Positions 23,343 to 34,449 of a stretch of DNA of 64,000 nucleotides are shown piece by piece. This DNA is from Trichostrongylus colubriformis (Eukaryota > Nematoda > Chromadorea > Rhabditida > Trichostrongylidae). Position numbers and translations under genes: made by a program. The notes beneath the pieces are model-generated. The model was not told the origin of the DNA. It saw only the letters and a program-made list of their open reading frames with translations, and searched no databases. Position 1 is the first letter of the stretch. Every line of letters begins with the position of its first letter. The DNA lies in NCBI GenBank assembly GCA_963978905.1, contig OZ022257.1:42232203-42296202 (forward strand). The letters are read 5' to 3'.

Positions 23343-25259
23343 CTGTCTAGCGCCTGTAATCTTTCTTGCTCATGAAAACTTTAAGCTTTCAACGACCAAT
23401 GACTCAGTCTGGGAATGTATCGATTTGATCCGAGACCTTACTCTAGAATAAGCAAATCAAAGCCACCCCTCTGATAAAAAATTTCTCAATACTTTTTTTG
23501 GCATTCGAGTGCAGCTTAGCAAAATTTTGTATCGGTTCTATACATATGTTTGTACCCTATGTTTAGCAAAAACCGTTCTTAAGAAGCGTGCCATAAAATG
23601 AAAGATCTCCCTTAAGAAGTGCGATTTTCAATACGAGTTCCGCCACACATCGCACCTTCTGAGCTGAAATGTTTCTTTTCAGAAAACATTCCCATTTATC
23701 ATCTTTTCTTACCCCAGGCGGTGCTTTGAGGACCTCAGATCGCAACCAATATGCCCTTGCACGCTAGGGTGACGGAGGAGGTGAGGCTCCTATGGAATTG
23801 GGCTCAAATTGTTTGCCGTCTACGTTTATTCAGATGCTCTCCTCTCTACGACATCGTCCTCAACTTTCATCTTCAAATTCCTGTGTCCTACCTTCTTCCT
23901 TATAGGCAGCGTGCCTCTGTTTGTGTATCTCTCAAGATTTTATGGGATGAATAACCGTCTACATCTGTTGCGAACAGTGCCCCATGGACAGCCCACATTG
24001 ATCGTGAACCACGCACAAACTATCCTTCCTAGGTCCTGAGGGTCATGTTGGTGTACTGGGAACCCGGGCAGGCCGACGCCTTGAGGCTCCACCACAGTAG
24101 ACGGTTCGACATCAAATGTACTATCTTGCCTGCATATGGGTTGGGTCTAAAAGGACCACCTCATTGTCCAAGAGTTCTGCTCCTTTGGCACCCCTCCAAA
24201 AATGCTACGGCCGTCTGCATTCTCTCGAATTTCTTTGCTAGCTCTGCGCCCTCTTTTATCCTTCTCTAATGACTTCTGTGCCACCGACCACGATGTCCTT
24301 GAGGGCGTAGGGCGCTTCGTGAAGGGGGGGGGGACTGATGAGGAAGCTGGAGCTGTGGTGCCGTGGCCTATTCCGATGGATCGATATTATGGGCTAAATG
24401 TGGTTAACTTGAACCACGGGCAAGGTGTTCATAGATTCTTCCGGATCCCCTCGTCTCTCTCCACGTTAAATGTTGCTAGCGCTGTGGAGGTCCCCTTTTC
24501 CTCTCCTTTGTCGTCCTGTTTCTTCTCTTTTTCTTTTAGTTAACTAGCTTCCTCCGCTCTCGCTCTTTCTGGGTGCTTCTACAGTCGTGTGCTCGGATGT
24601 TGTTATTATTTGTGGTTCAGCCAGATTTGGGCGGGCCTGGGTACTGCAGTATCACGAGGTGCCTATGAGGTAGCCGTAGTACTGCATGTAATAGTAGATG
24701 GCTGCTATGGTCTTTGTGCAGGTGTGATATTGATACAGCGAGATGAAATACGAGAAAAAGAATGTGAAATACGATAAGAATGTGAACTATCTCTGGATGT
24801 ACCTCGCGATGCCAATCATGCCTCCTTGGTATCTCTCTTTTTGGCGGACCGTTTTGGCTGAACATTTTCCATTAGTTCCAACCCTGGTTTGGTGACTACT
24901 CGGTAGACGCGCTGGGAACTTACCTCTTCGACCACCTTTCGAGCACGAATTCGTACCCGCTTCGCTCGCGCGCTATGAGCACTGGAAGGCAAGAAAAATT
25001 GAAGAGTAATATTCGGTGAATACTGATAATTAGTGATAACCTGTTATGCTAAAAATGATTATTCTACCAATTTTTTACACAAGTGTTTACAAACCCAAAT
25101 CCTAAATATCCAATTCTGCAAATTTTGTTCTCAGCTGAGCTTGAACCATCAACCCCTTTTTGGCAGTTGTAAGATCATATCGGACATATCGTCCACATAT
25201 GTTTGTGAGAAACCGTTTACAAAAAAACGCGTCTTGACCTAAATGACCTCCCACGTATG

Positions 25260-25400
25260 GGTCTTATCACAATTCCGCAGCACACAGAGTCGCGCCGCCC
25301 CGCATCCCCTGGAACAGTTGCCGCGAGAGCAGGACAACTTTTGTGGCCGATTAGGTGAGCCGCTCGCATGTCTGCACCCATCCCTTCGGTCACTTAAGTA
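25260..25400 (+). repeat. Dispersed GATAAGACCCAT repeat, right-arm mirror
   Basis: Reverse complement of the block at 8820-9000; related to 58260-58420. Confidence 0.5.
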
Positions 25401-25509
25401 GATCGGCGCAAAATAGAAAGGGGTTCAGATTCCTATTTCTCGGGTTCTTCCGTCGTTTTTCGGGTCGTCTTATTTCAGTTTTTCTGCACCGTTGCACTGC
25501 TGGGCAACC

Positions 25510-28215
25510 TTAGGCCGCGTTCAGACTTTGCGATTCTGCGATTTAGCCAACGCGATTATGTGATTCTGCGATTTTGCGGCCGCAATTTTGCGATTTTGGC
25601 TTCCTTGCAGGACTTTCTTTAGTATTATCTTATTATGGACTTGCTTAACCTAGATTTGTGTTTGTTATGTGTTTTATGTGTGTGGGTTGTGTGTTTTATC
25701 GTACATTTTACATTTCTTTACATTTTTTTACAATTTTTTTACAATTTACAATTTACAATTTCCGATTTACAACCACTATGCTCTTACCAATTGCTGTAAT
25801 GTTTATTTCCTTTACCCATACTTGTTTGCTTTTTCAGTGTTGATGGTTTCCTATTCGATGTGATTTGGTTTGTTGGAGATGTAATTTTCGATTTTTTTTT
25901 TTGAGAAATGGGAATGTGGTTTTTTTACCGCACTAAAATCGGTAAGTTTGTCTGAATTCCTGTTGATTCCCGTGATTGCTTAGTTTTTGCCCTATTTTAT
26001 AGGAGCTTGTGAATTGCGCAGTATCTTTAAACCATAGTTTCAGTAATGTATCGAGAATATTGTCTTTTGACTGTATGCATAACATCATGGCAGTTGCTAT
26101 GGACAGTACTTATGATTCTTTCCAACGAAGGTACGTGTTTCCACCTATGCTTTCATTGTGAAGTGCAGTGATATCACCATCATAAGTACCCTTAATTTTT
26201 TGCTTCGCTCATTTTCATAATTCCCGGTAAGAGGCTTTTTATTGCAGGTGGCACATAACTTTGCTTTTGCTTCACGATTTCACATTAATACTCCCATGAA
26301 ATCTGAGCCTGACGACATTGCAGGTTGATGATGTTGATGTTGTTGTTGTGTTGATGATGTTGATGTTGTTGATGTTGTTGAAGATAATAGTGATGTTTTT
26401 GTAGTTGTGTGCATAAGTGAAGCTGTGTTTGCAAGTGTTAAGAAAATGCATCTACAACTGTGAAGAAAATGAACTATAATAAATTGTTGTTGGCTATCGC
26501 TCCCTTTGCAGTTTCGCAGCGAGTAGGCAGTAGGAAAGAGATCAGCCGACTAAGCCATTTTCACATTTTATCTGTAAACATTTTCCACCAGTGGTTGCTT
26601 TAAAGGAGATTTGTCTAGAGCTTTATTTTCTCACTTCTCAAGTTGGCAGATACGCTTCAAACTCTTCAAAAAGCCTTTTTGTCAAACGGTAACAACGGTC
26701 TGCTCGATTCATGGAGTCTGTGGTTCATGGAGAATTTGTAGCATATTTCGCTTATATTACATTTTCTAAAAGACTGACTTCTCAGCATCGGCCATATTTC
26801 CAAGGTGATTGTAGATTTATTAATCAAATCGAGAGACTGAGATACGACACAACGAAGAGTTCCGAGAAGTCACACACCTGCATTATTTAGCGTTTCTTCA
26901 CTACAATAAATACACATTATGCAAGCTTTTTTGGGGCTCTGACTGTCGTACTCTTTCTCAGTTATAATTTATGGAATTCCTTGCATCTTTGTTACACTCC
27001 TGCTCTAGTTGACTGCGTAGAGGAGCGGGAGGCCTAGACAACAAGCACCTCCTTTCATTATACAGACATCGTAGTCGATCCGAACTGTGTGTCAAACGAG
27101 CTGGCACGCTGGGACGGGAGTATACAACTCGAACCTGTGAGCCACTAGATATAAAGATAGAGTACCTTTGTATGCTCCCTTTCCCTCAATCACTCCCACT
27201 ACCTCGAGTAATATATGAAGCGTGTAATGGCTTTCCTGCATTGATGGATGAAGGAAGAATCGGCTGATCTTTTTCGTACTCGCTGCGAAACTGCAAAGGG
27301 AACGATAGGCAATAACACTTTGTTAGATTATTTTCTTCACAGTTGTAGATGCATTTTCTTCACAGTTGCAAACACAGCTTCACTTATGCACACAACAACG
27401 AAAACATCATCAACATCTTCATCACAACAACAACATTAACATCATCAACCCGCAATGTCGTCAAGCTAAGATTTCATAGGAATATTAGTGTGAAATCGTG
27501 AAGCAAAAGCAAAGTTACGTGCCATCTGTAATAAAAAGCCACTACCGAGAATTATGAAAATGAGCGAAGCAAAAAATTATGAGTACTCATGATGGTGATA
27601 TTGCTGCACTTCACAATGAAAGCGTAGGTGGAAACACGTACCTTCGTTGGAAAGAATCAGATGCGATCTTGCACTCTTCATAGCAACTATGATGCTATGC
27701 ATATTCAAAAGACAATATTCTCGATACATTACTAAAACAACGATTTGAAGATACTCCGCAATTCAGAAGCTCCTGTAAATAGGGAAAGAACTAAGCAATC
27801 ATGAGGAATCAACAAGAATTCAGACAAACTTACCGAATTTAGTGCGGTCAAAAAATCACATTCTCATTTCTCAAAAAATCAAAAATTACATCTCCAACAA
27901 ACCAAATAGCATCGAATAAGAAACCATCGACTCTGAAAAACAAACAAGTATGGGTTACAAAAAGGAAATAAACATTATAGCAACTGGTAAGTGGTTGTAA
28001 ATCGGACAACATGTACGATAAAACGCACAACCCACACACATAAAACACAAAACAAACACAAATCTAGGTTAAGCGCGTTCATAATAAGAAAATACTAAGG
28101 AAAGTCCTGCAAGGAAGCCAAAATCGCAAAATGGCGGTCGCAAAATCGCAAAATTACACTATCGCGGTCGCAAAATCGCAGAATCGCAATATCGCAAAGT
28201 CTGAAGGCGCCCTAA
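25510..28215. mobile_element. Long-TIR (foldback-type) transposon, complete copy
   Basis: Both termini read CCTTAGG(G/C)CGC(C/G)TTCAGACTTTGCGAT inward. The inverted repeats extend about 1 kb each (25510 to about 26560, and about 27240 to 28215), leaving a middle of about 700 bp. Sub-terminal sequence is built from GCGATTTTGCGG-like words. No transposase frame is present, so it is non-autonomous. I could not identify a convincing target duplication, so the superfamily stays open. Confidence 0.8.
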
Positions 28216-28360
28216 GGCGGACAGTTCGACGCATCTTCTGTAACGGATAACTCGTCCACATTACCGAACCCTCAGATGTTGGTAGTTGATACTGCCATGC
28301 AAAAGACTTCGCTGAACAAAAAAAAAATGCAAATTACTTACTTTTACAAGCCTCATTTTA

Positions 28361-28585
28361 TTACCCTGGCGAACTAAACGTGATTTCCAATTTTATACTG
28401 CTTTCGGCTTTTTTCGCCTCCACCACATTTTCCACAATGAGGAACACTGCTTGTTTACTCCGGGGTAGTTCTTCAATGAGGTCCTTTATGTGGTAATTAT
28501 CACTCACGTAAATCTGAGGGTTCGGTGCTGTGGACGAGATGCCCGACGCAGAAGACGCGTTGATTGGCCGGTGTTGGAGTGGCAA
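28361..28585 (-). CDS. Unrecognised 74-codon terminal-exon-like frame
   Basis: A minus-strand open frame ends at TAA and is preceded by GTAG just before 28585, so it could be a last exon. The sequence is balanced and protein-like (segments KDLIEELPRSKQ and EAKKAESSIKLE). No upstream exon or family was recognised. It lies between the long-TIR transposon and the LINE and could be an orphan exon. Confidence 0.3.
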   Translation of the reverse strand: MPLQHRPINASSASGISSTAPNPQIYVSDNYHIKDLIEELPRSKQAVFLIVENVVEAKKAESSIKLEITFSSPG

Positions 28586-28654
28586 CTACGCTCATGTGCC
28601 CCACTTGCAAATCTGCTGCAAATGGCCGCGCCAAACGTCCGTCTCCCTGTGTAC

Positions 28655-29890
28655 CCTTATTTACTTTATTTATTTATTTGAGACTATTTTATAAGGTGGT
28701 GCCGTGCTAGTGCCGTGCCAGAATGAGAACTAGTTGACAATAGGAAGCGGTAATTAAGTAGAGGTAAAAAACAGGTACAATAAAAAAAAACACGAAGTAA
28801 TCGGCTTGCGCCTTCAAGCATGAATAGAGAAAATACAGGGGAGGGGAGATACTTTTACAACATGTGAATTTGGCTTGCGCCCTTGAACATGAGAGGATAA
28901 GAAATAGGAGAATGGAGATACATATACAACATAGAAATGGAATACGAACAGAGGAAGTGGTCACTGTTGGTGCGGAAATGTAGCATTCTGAAATGCCAGT
29001 GCTGAAAAAAAGAACGTTTTTTACATCAAAAATTTTGGTTCACTCGGGAGAGCAGATCAATCTAAATGACTCACCATTGCTTTGATGAGATACTGCAGGA
29101 TTTGGACATCGTTGCGAAATGAGTAGGGAAAGGTTGGGGGGGGGGGGGTACACCCTGTTGATAATGGGATTCAGCGAATGCGTTGCACAAGACAACCAAT
29201 AAATGGCGTAGGAGGACGAAGTGCGCTAAGCAGCATTGAGGGCAAGGAATTCGATCCTGTCTTAGTGCTTGTGCGAGTAGCGAGCACACGCCTTGCGCCA
29301 TCGAAAGTTACAATCAATGCGCATGTGCGGATAATGAAGGCAGACATCAGTGACACACCGAACCTCTTAATACAACCATACCTCAGTCGGCATTATTCAT
29401 TTGATGCTTGAGGTAGTTGGCTAGCTCGTTCTGAAAACTTCGTGAATATCTCCATTTGGAAAAATTACAATCAAGCTTATTCCAAATCAATATTACTTTA
29501 ACAGGTAAAGACCCTTCATAGGCACGAGTGTTGTCTGGAGCTTACGAAAGCTGTCTGGAGTTTATCGCAGTCATTAATAGTGAAAATTTTTGAGTAGTCG
29601 GCGTATAGGCTAGAGAAGGCACCTTGTGGAATAGAGTCGTATAAATCATTAACGTATAAAATATAGATAGATATTGAGTCAAAGGCCTTGGCGTAGTCTA
29701 CATAACAAAGTGAAATGAAATGTCTCTGTCGACTTCTTTTTGCCATAAGGGGATAGTTGATAGTAAGGCCGATGTGGTAGATCTTCGCTCTCAGAAAGCC
29801 GTGTTGATTTGTATGCAGTAGACCTCCTTCGATTAAAAAACTGGTAATTTTCCTACACACGAAGCGCTCCATGACTTTGCTGATGGAGCT
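28655..29890 (-). mobile_element. LINE (non-LTR) 3' portion with RT remains
   Basis: On the minus strand an RT segment contains ISKVMERFV, the Asp-containing DYAKAFDS motif and a YADYSKIF segment, typical of Jockey/CR1-like LINEs. A stretch between AFDS and YVNDL is missing, so the RT core is internally deleted. The YADD box reads YADY here, losing a catalytic Asp. The 3' end at about 28655-28680 is an AAAT-type microsatellite tail. A sub-repeat around GGCTTGCGCC (28803 and 28871) and a G-run at 29138 lie in the 3' region. Confidence 0.8.
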
Positions 29891-29895
29891 AGTTA

Positions 29896-31011
29896 TGTCC
29901 GAACGGGACCTCAGCCCAAAGAAATGAAAGGAGCATTGAAAGCATGATAACGTATGAGAAAGCATTTGGGAAGTATAGAAATTGTCTCGACATATCGGCG
30001 ACCCCTCTTTTTTGTCTCCTAACGATGATCGTTCTTTGACCGCATGAACTTTGACCCCCCGCGAAGAAAATTGGCGGCAATGGACTTTGGACCCGATATG
30101 GCGGGTATGTAAGCCCTCACGGGAAGGAGAACACTATGTTGTTATTATTGCGCCATTTTACCTCTTTGGGCTAGGTCTTCTGAAGCATTCTTTCCATCTG
30201 ACATTGGGAGCTCTCAGAGCATCTTTTCTGATAACGGGAGCATTCTTGGTGTGAGGGGGATAAGAGCATCTTGTTGAAATTGTTCGGTTTGTTGTGTTTA
30301 AGTTTGTTGAGTTTTATATATAAAATCTGTATGAAGCTCAGGTTAACCTCAGACATGGCGATCTTATCATCCTTAATGATCAGGCAAGCATAACAAGTGA
30401 AAACTTGTGGTATGATACCGGTATCAAATTGAAGGAAGAAAACCACCGATACGATACCATATCAATATGAATCAATATGTAAGATATCAGCCGGTATTTA
30501 AGAACACCTGAGTATGAATAAACAGTTCCACGTGCATTCTATCGTCTGACACAGTGCTGGTTCTTCACTTTCAGACAACAGAGAGTGAAGTTCCAGCACT
30601 CTCTGTTGTCTGAGAGTGCAGACAACGGATAGTACTGGTTCTTCACTCTCTGTTGTCTTCACTCTGTGAATATTCAAGTGAAGACTTGTGGTATGATACC
30701 GTGTGTTTAAGTTTGTTGAGTTTCATATATAAAATCTGTATGAAGTCTGTCAGCTCAGGTTAACTTCAAGCATGGCGATCTTATCATCCTTAATGATCAG
30801 GCAAGCATAACAAGTGAAGACTTCTGATGTGATACCGGTATCAAACTGAAGGAAGAGAACCAACGATACGATACCATATTAACATGAATCAATATGATAA
30901 GATATTAGCCGGTATTTAAGAACACCTAAGTAGGAATAAACAGTTCTTCCGTGCATTATATCGTCCGGACAACTATTGTGTGGTGCTCTACTGGTTCTTC
31001 ACTCTCAGACA
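29896..31011 (+). repeat. 5' LTR of the BEL element with internal duplication
   Basis: It is 1116 bp long against 734 bp for the 3' LTR. The excess comes from a repeated block: the segment with GTTTAAGTTTGTTGAGTTT at about 30295 recurs at about 30705, with its following 250 bp. Simple CACTCTCTGTTGTCT repeats sit at the junction (about 30580-30660). Confidence 0.85.
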
Positions 31012-31013
31012 AC

Positions 31014-31027
31014 TGGTGCATCGGCAT
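31014..31027 (+). promoter_or_regulatory. Primer binding site, tRNA-Gly type
   Basis: TGGTGCATCGGC starts two bases after the 5' LTR end and is complementary to the 3' end of a typical animal tRNA-Gly (GCC) including CCA. Confidence 0.6.
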
Positions 31028-31471
31028 CCGTATACGAGTCCGAGTTGTAGTGCGAGCATCAAAGGAGGAATCAAAAAATCCCACAAAGAAAAAGGTGAGG
31101 ATTTCGAAACAATTGCTAACATTAACGCTTTCTTTCTTTGAAGTTGGATTTCTTACATTTGAACAAGTTGCCATTCGCTTCTCGCGAGATTTTGTCATAC
31201 AAGCATATCGCAGAAAACGAAAACGCGAAGCACACTACAACGCGAGCACTGAAAAATGGCAACGTCACTGAAAGTCAGAGAGGGAATACTAACCAGGATA
31301 CTAATAGTCTAAATAAATAAGTCTAAATAAATACAATACTTTGGGTGATAATATAAACCTGGAGAATCAAAGAGCATGTAGAGAAATTCTTGAGGAAATA
31401 CAGGCTGCTGAAGTGGAAATCAGAGCATTACAAGCCACATTTGAGCATGACCTTTTGCATTCATCGAGGCG

Positions 31472-32590
31472 GTGGATAACCTCACAGAGCCCTTGACGAA
31501 CGAAGAGGGCACAAAAGTATCGGAGTACCTCAGCAATGTTCAGGATGCTATCTCTGAAACTGCGGAACTACTTGTGAAACTCCAAATCAAAAAAGACACG
31601 GTAGCATCCCATAGATCCTCACCAACCCCAGAACTGGCTGGAAGTACAGCAGCTCGATTCAAGCTCCCTAAAATATCACTGCCCGAGTTTAGCTGGAAGA
31701 CTGGATGTGGGATAACTTTTGGGAGCTACTCGACGCAACCATCCACTCTCTTCAGCTTTCAGACCTCCAGAAGTTCAACTACCTTCCGAGGGCCTTGAAA
31801 GGTGAAGCCCGTGAATCGGTAGCTCGGTTACAAGTAACGTGGGTAAATTACAAACTTGCAGTAGCTCATCTCAAAGAAAGATATGGGGATGCTCAAAGCA
31901 TAATAACCAACTTGCATCGTCAGTTGGGGCAATGAATGCCAAGAGCATGCAGCTGAAAGATCAGCGCGAATTATATGACCGTCTATCGGCTATAATAGCC
32001 CCAAACTGCGAGCAATGGCGAGTCCCTCGATAGCCCATGGCTATTGTCGAGAATTCTTTCAAAATTCACGGAGGCTATCCAGAGAAGCACTCTGAAAGAA
32101 AAAGTGTCCTTGGCCCAAAACGAGAGTTGGACCATGACAACTTATGACGACGCTCGACAGCGTCATAAAACAGGAAGAAGAGATTGAGCGACAAATGCCC
32201 ACAAAAGTTGAGACCCCACGACTTCCTCGAAATTCACAAAAGAAAGCGGGATTTCAGGCAAATTCCCGTTCTCCCTTTTGTTCCTACTGCGATAGCGAAA
32301 AGCATTGGTCTACTGATTGAAAAATCACTTGTCCGAAGGCACGGCTTGAGCATCTTAAAAAAAAGCCAGCGGCTGCATAGGATGCGGATCCAAGGCGCAC
32401 AATTACGCTCAATGTAGCAACAAAGGTTGCAAGCAGTGCGGAGAGGAACATCGTACCTCGATCTGCTTAAAATCCGCTTCTCGAACTCCTACTCCTAGTC
32501 GGAAAAAGGAAGACAAACACAAACCAGCACCTAGTCGCCATAATATCGCTATGTGTGAGGAAGAAGACGAGCAGGACGATCAACCCCCTG
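31472..32590 (+). pseudogene. BEL/Pao Gag (DUF1759 type) with zinc knuckles, frame-broken
   Basis: Segments LPKISLPEFS, WDNFWELLDA and ALKGEARESV are characteristic of the BEL/Pao Gag domain DUF1759. They lie in two overlapping frames (31472-31798 and 31705-31935). Cys-rich knuckles follow at about 32370-32460 (CIGCGSKAHNYAQC). Several stops lie between. The Gag would form the particle core in a live element. Confidence 0.8.
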
Positions 32591-32625
32591 ACCGAGTACG
32601 AAAGGCATGACTGTTCCAGAATATA

Positions 32626-33170
32626 GTGTTGGACTATTTCGTCCCTATCACTATCTGTAACGATACTCGTGAGCATAGAGAAGCTTATGGGTGCATATTC
32701 ACGTGCTGTGTCACTCGTCTAATTCATCTAGGAGTCGTATCAGATGGTACAACAGAGAACTTTCTGAATGCCTCCCGTCGATTCGTAGCTCGCAGAGGGG
32801 AACCGCACCCAGTCACCTGTGATAATGCACCGAGATTCGTGCTCGGAAGCCATGAACGAGTCTCTAGGTGCAGCCATGCAGGACGGTGACTTAACCAGAG
32901 CAATGAGCAATCACCTTATCGAATGGAAGCATATTACATCACATTCACCTTGGAAAGATGGATTCTATGAACGCCTTATAAAGTCGGTAAAGCATGCCTT
33001 AATAAAGGCAGCGGGGAGACGCATTTTAACAATGGAGCAGCTATGCACATTCCTTGTCGAAATCGAAGGATGCCTCAAGTGTAGGCCTCTCACCTATCAG
33101 GGAAGTGACATCAACAATGACATAGTGCCGTTGCGTCCGATCGACTTTCTTCAAAGTGAAAAGAATTGAT
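32626..33170 (+). pseudogene. BEL/Pao integrase core and linker, frameshifted
   Basis: Integrase core motifs YGCIFTC, RRFVARRG and CDNAPRF are readable from 32626, and the frame then changes near 32850 to a segment with SPWKDGFYERLI and RPLTYQ, standard for BEL integrases. The protease, RT and RNase H that should come before it are absent; only about 100 bases separate the Gag end from the integrase. Confidence 0.85.
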
Positions 33171-33774
33171 CCTTCCACTAAACTTCTCCGAGGATGATCA
33201 TATTGACCCGAGCTACCTTCCCCCTTCAGAAGCATTACGAATAGAAACAAGGTTGCAAGCACAGAAAGCATTACAATCATCTTATGCCATAACAGAACGC
33301 TTCTGGGAAATATGGAAGAACCAATACTTAACAGCCTTGCGTGAACAGCATCGAAGAAACATAGATGACAAGCGAGGCAACACGAAGGAAGTCCGGAAAG
33401 GACAGGTGGTACTTCTGAGCGATTCACTCCAGAGAAGGAATACTTGGAAGATGGGACGCATCTCTAAGTTGGTACGAAGCACTGATGGAGCAATAAGGGA
33501 AGTAGAAGTCTACTGTAACAAAAAGACACTTCGACGTCGGGTCAATCAGCTTGTCCCCTTGGAGCTCTCAGAAAAGGATAATGAACCCGAGCAACATGAA
33601 ACTGCAAGGGAAGAGAATCATAGATCAGCATCATCTCTTCCGAATAAGCGCTATATTTACGTCCAAGGAAAACGGCAGAATGTAGAGAGCAAAACGATGT
33701 CCACTGTTTCACATCACAACGGTCGTCAAAACCATGGCCAGCTTCGCTCTACCAAAAAATGGCGCTGGGTTTAG
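33166..33774 (+). CDS. BEL integrase C-terminal domain (DUF5641)
   Basis: A 202-codon open frame contains FWEIWKNQYLTALREQHR, GQVVLLSD, WKMGRI and VNQLVPLE in the order of the DUF5641 domain found at the end of BEL/Pao pol. The frame is intact but overlaps the integrase frame by a few bases in a shifted phase. Its fate as a free protein is unknown. Confidence 0.8.
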   Translation: MILPLNFSEDDHIDPSYLPPSEALRIETRLQAQKALQSSYAITERFWEIWKNQYLTALREQHRRNIDDKRGNTKEVRKGQVVLLSDSLQRRNTWKMGRISKLVRSTDGAIREVEVYCNKKTLRRRVNQLVPLELSEKDNEPEQHETAREENHRSASSLPNKRYIYVQGKRQNVESKTMSTVSHHNGRQNHGQLRSTKKWRWV

Positions 33775-33779
33775 CAATA

Positions 33780-34265
33780 ATGTCAATGTTGGTGATAGAC
33801 AGTCTGATCAACAGGAGCAACAGAGCATGGAATCTTCCACCTATCCAGCATATGCAATCGAGTGGTAACATCATAAAGCATATTTGTACGCACCACAGTC
33901 AATAGAATATGAACTGTGCGTCAATAACCACTGCATCACAGGAAAGTCCCCTTAGGTGCATAAGCTGTTACATTCACCTCATGATGAATTACTCGACAAC
34001 TACGATGTGCGCTGGAAGCTACGAACCAGAAACTTGTGCACCTATGTAGAAACGAGTTGCCCTGCTCAACCATTCTGTTCCGCAATCGACAGCACGATGT
34101 GTGCAGCAAACATCTTGAATCCACAGTGTTGGCCACTGACAGTATTAAAGGGATCAAGCGTAACATTATTTCCGTTTGCTATACGATATATTATGTGCCC
34201 AGCACAGTGGGACACCCAGATCGAGTCACACTTATCATTCTAACAGTTGCAGCTGTTGCTGCATA
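33780..34265 (+). pseudogene. Cysteine-rich Env-like remnant after pol
   Basis: One frame (33956-34243) carries a cysteine-dense segment (CTYVETSCPAQPFC then NPQCWP) that resembles the glycoprotein-like Env regions reported in nematode BEL elements. It is short, lacks a start and breaks into other frames. The position after DUF5641 and before the 3' LTR fits an env gene. Assignment is by pattern only. Confidence 0.4.
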
Positions 34266-34449
34266 AAAGGCATATTGAAAGCAATCTTCCTTATATGCAG
34301 ATCATTTAGGCGCATTTTATGTTGGATATCGAAATTGGTTTACGCTCAAAAGCATGAAAAAACCACAGAGAAAATTCTCTGAATGTAGTGCATAGTGTGC
34401 ATAGTGTTGAGCATAGATCATCAGCTATATAGAGCATTCGCACTAATCC

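Larger units (their letters stand above)
22694..25509. other. Right-arm stretch, mostly unassigned
   Basis: Contains the hairpin at 22841-22960 and the candidate exon pair at 23046-23342. Open frames at 23751-24039, 24202-24543 and 24589-24777 are not recognised. The dispersed GATAAGACCCAT repeat is at about 25260-25400. A G-run at about 24326 mirrors the C-run at 9907. Confidence 0.4.
17288..28024 (+). repeat. Right arm of the large inverted duplication
   Basis: Reverse-complement partner of 6204-17087. Homology to the left arm ends at 28024, inside the terminal repeat of the long-TIR element; beyond it the right arm continues with the missing element end while the left side switches to unrelated sequence. 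Confidence 0.9.
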
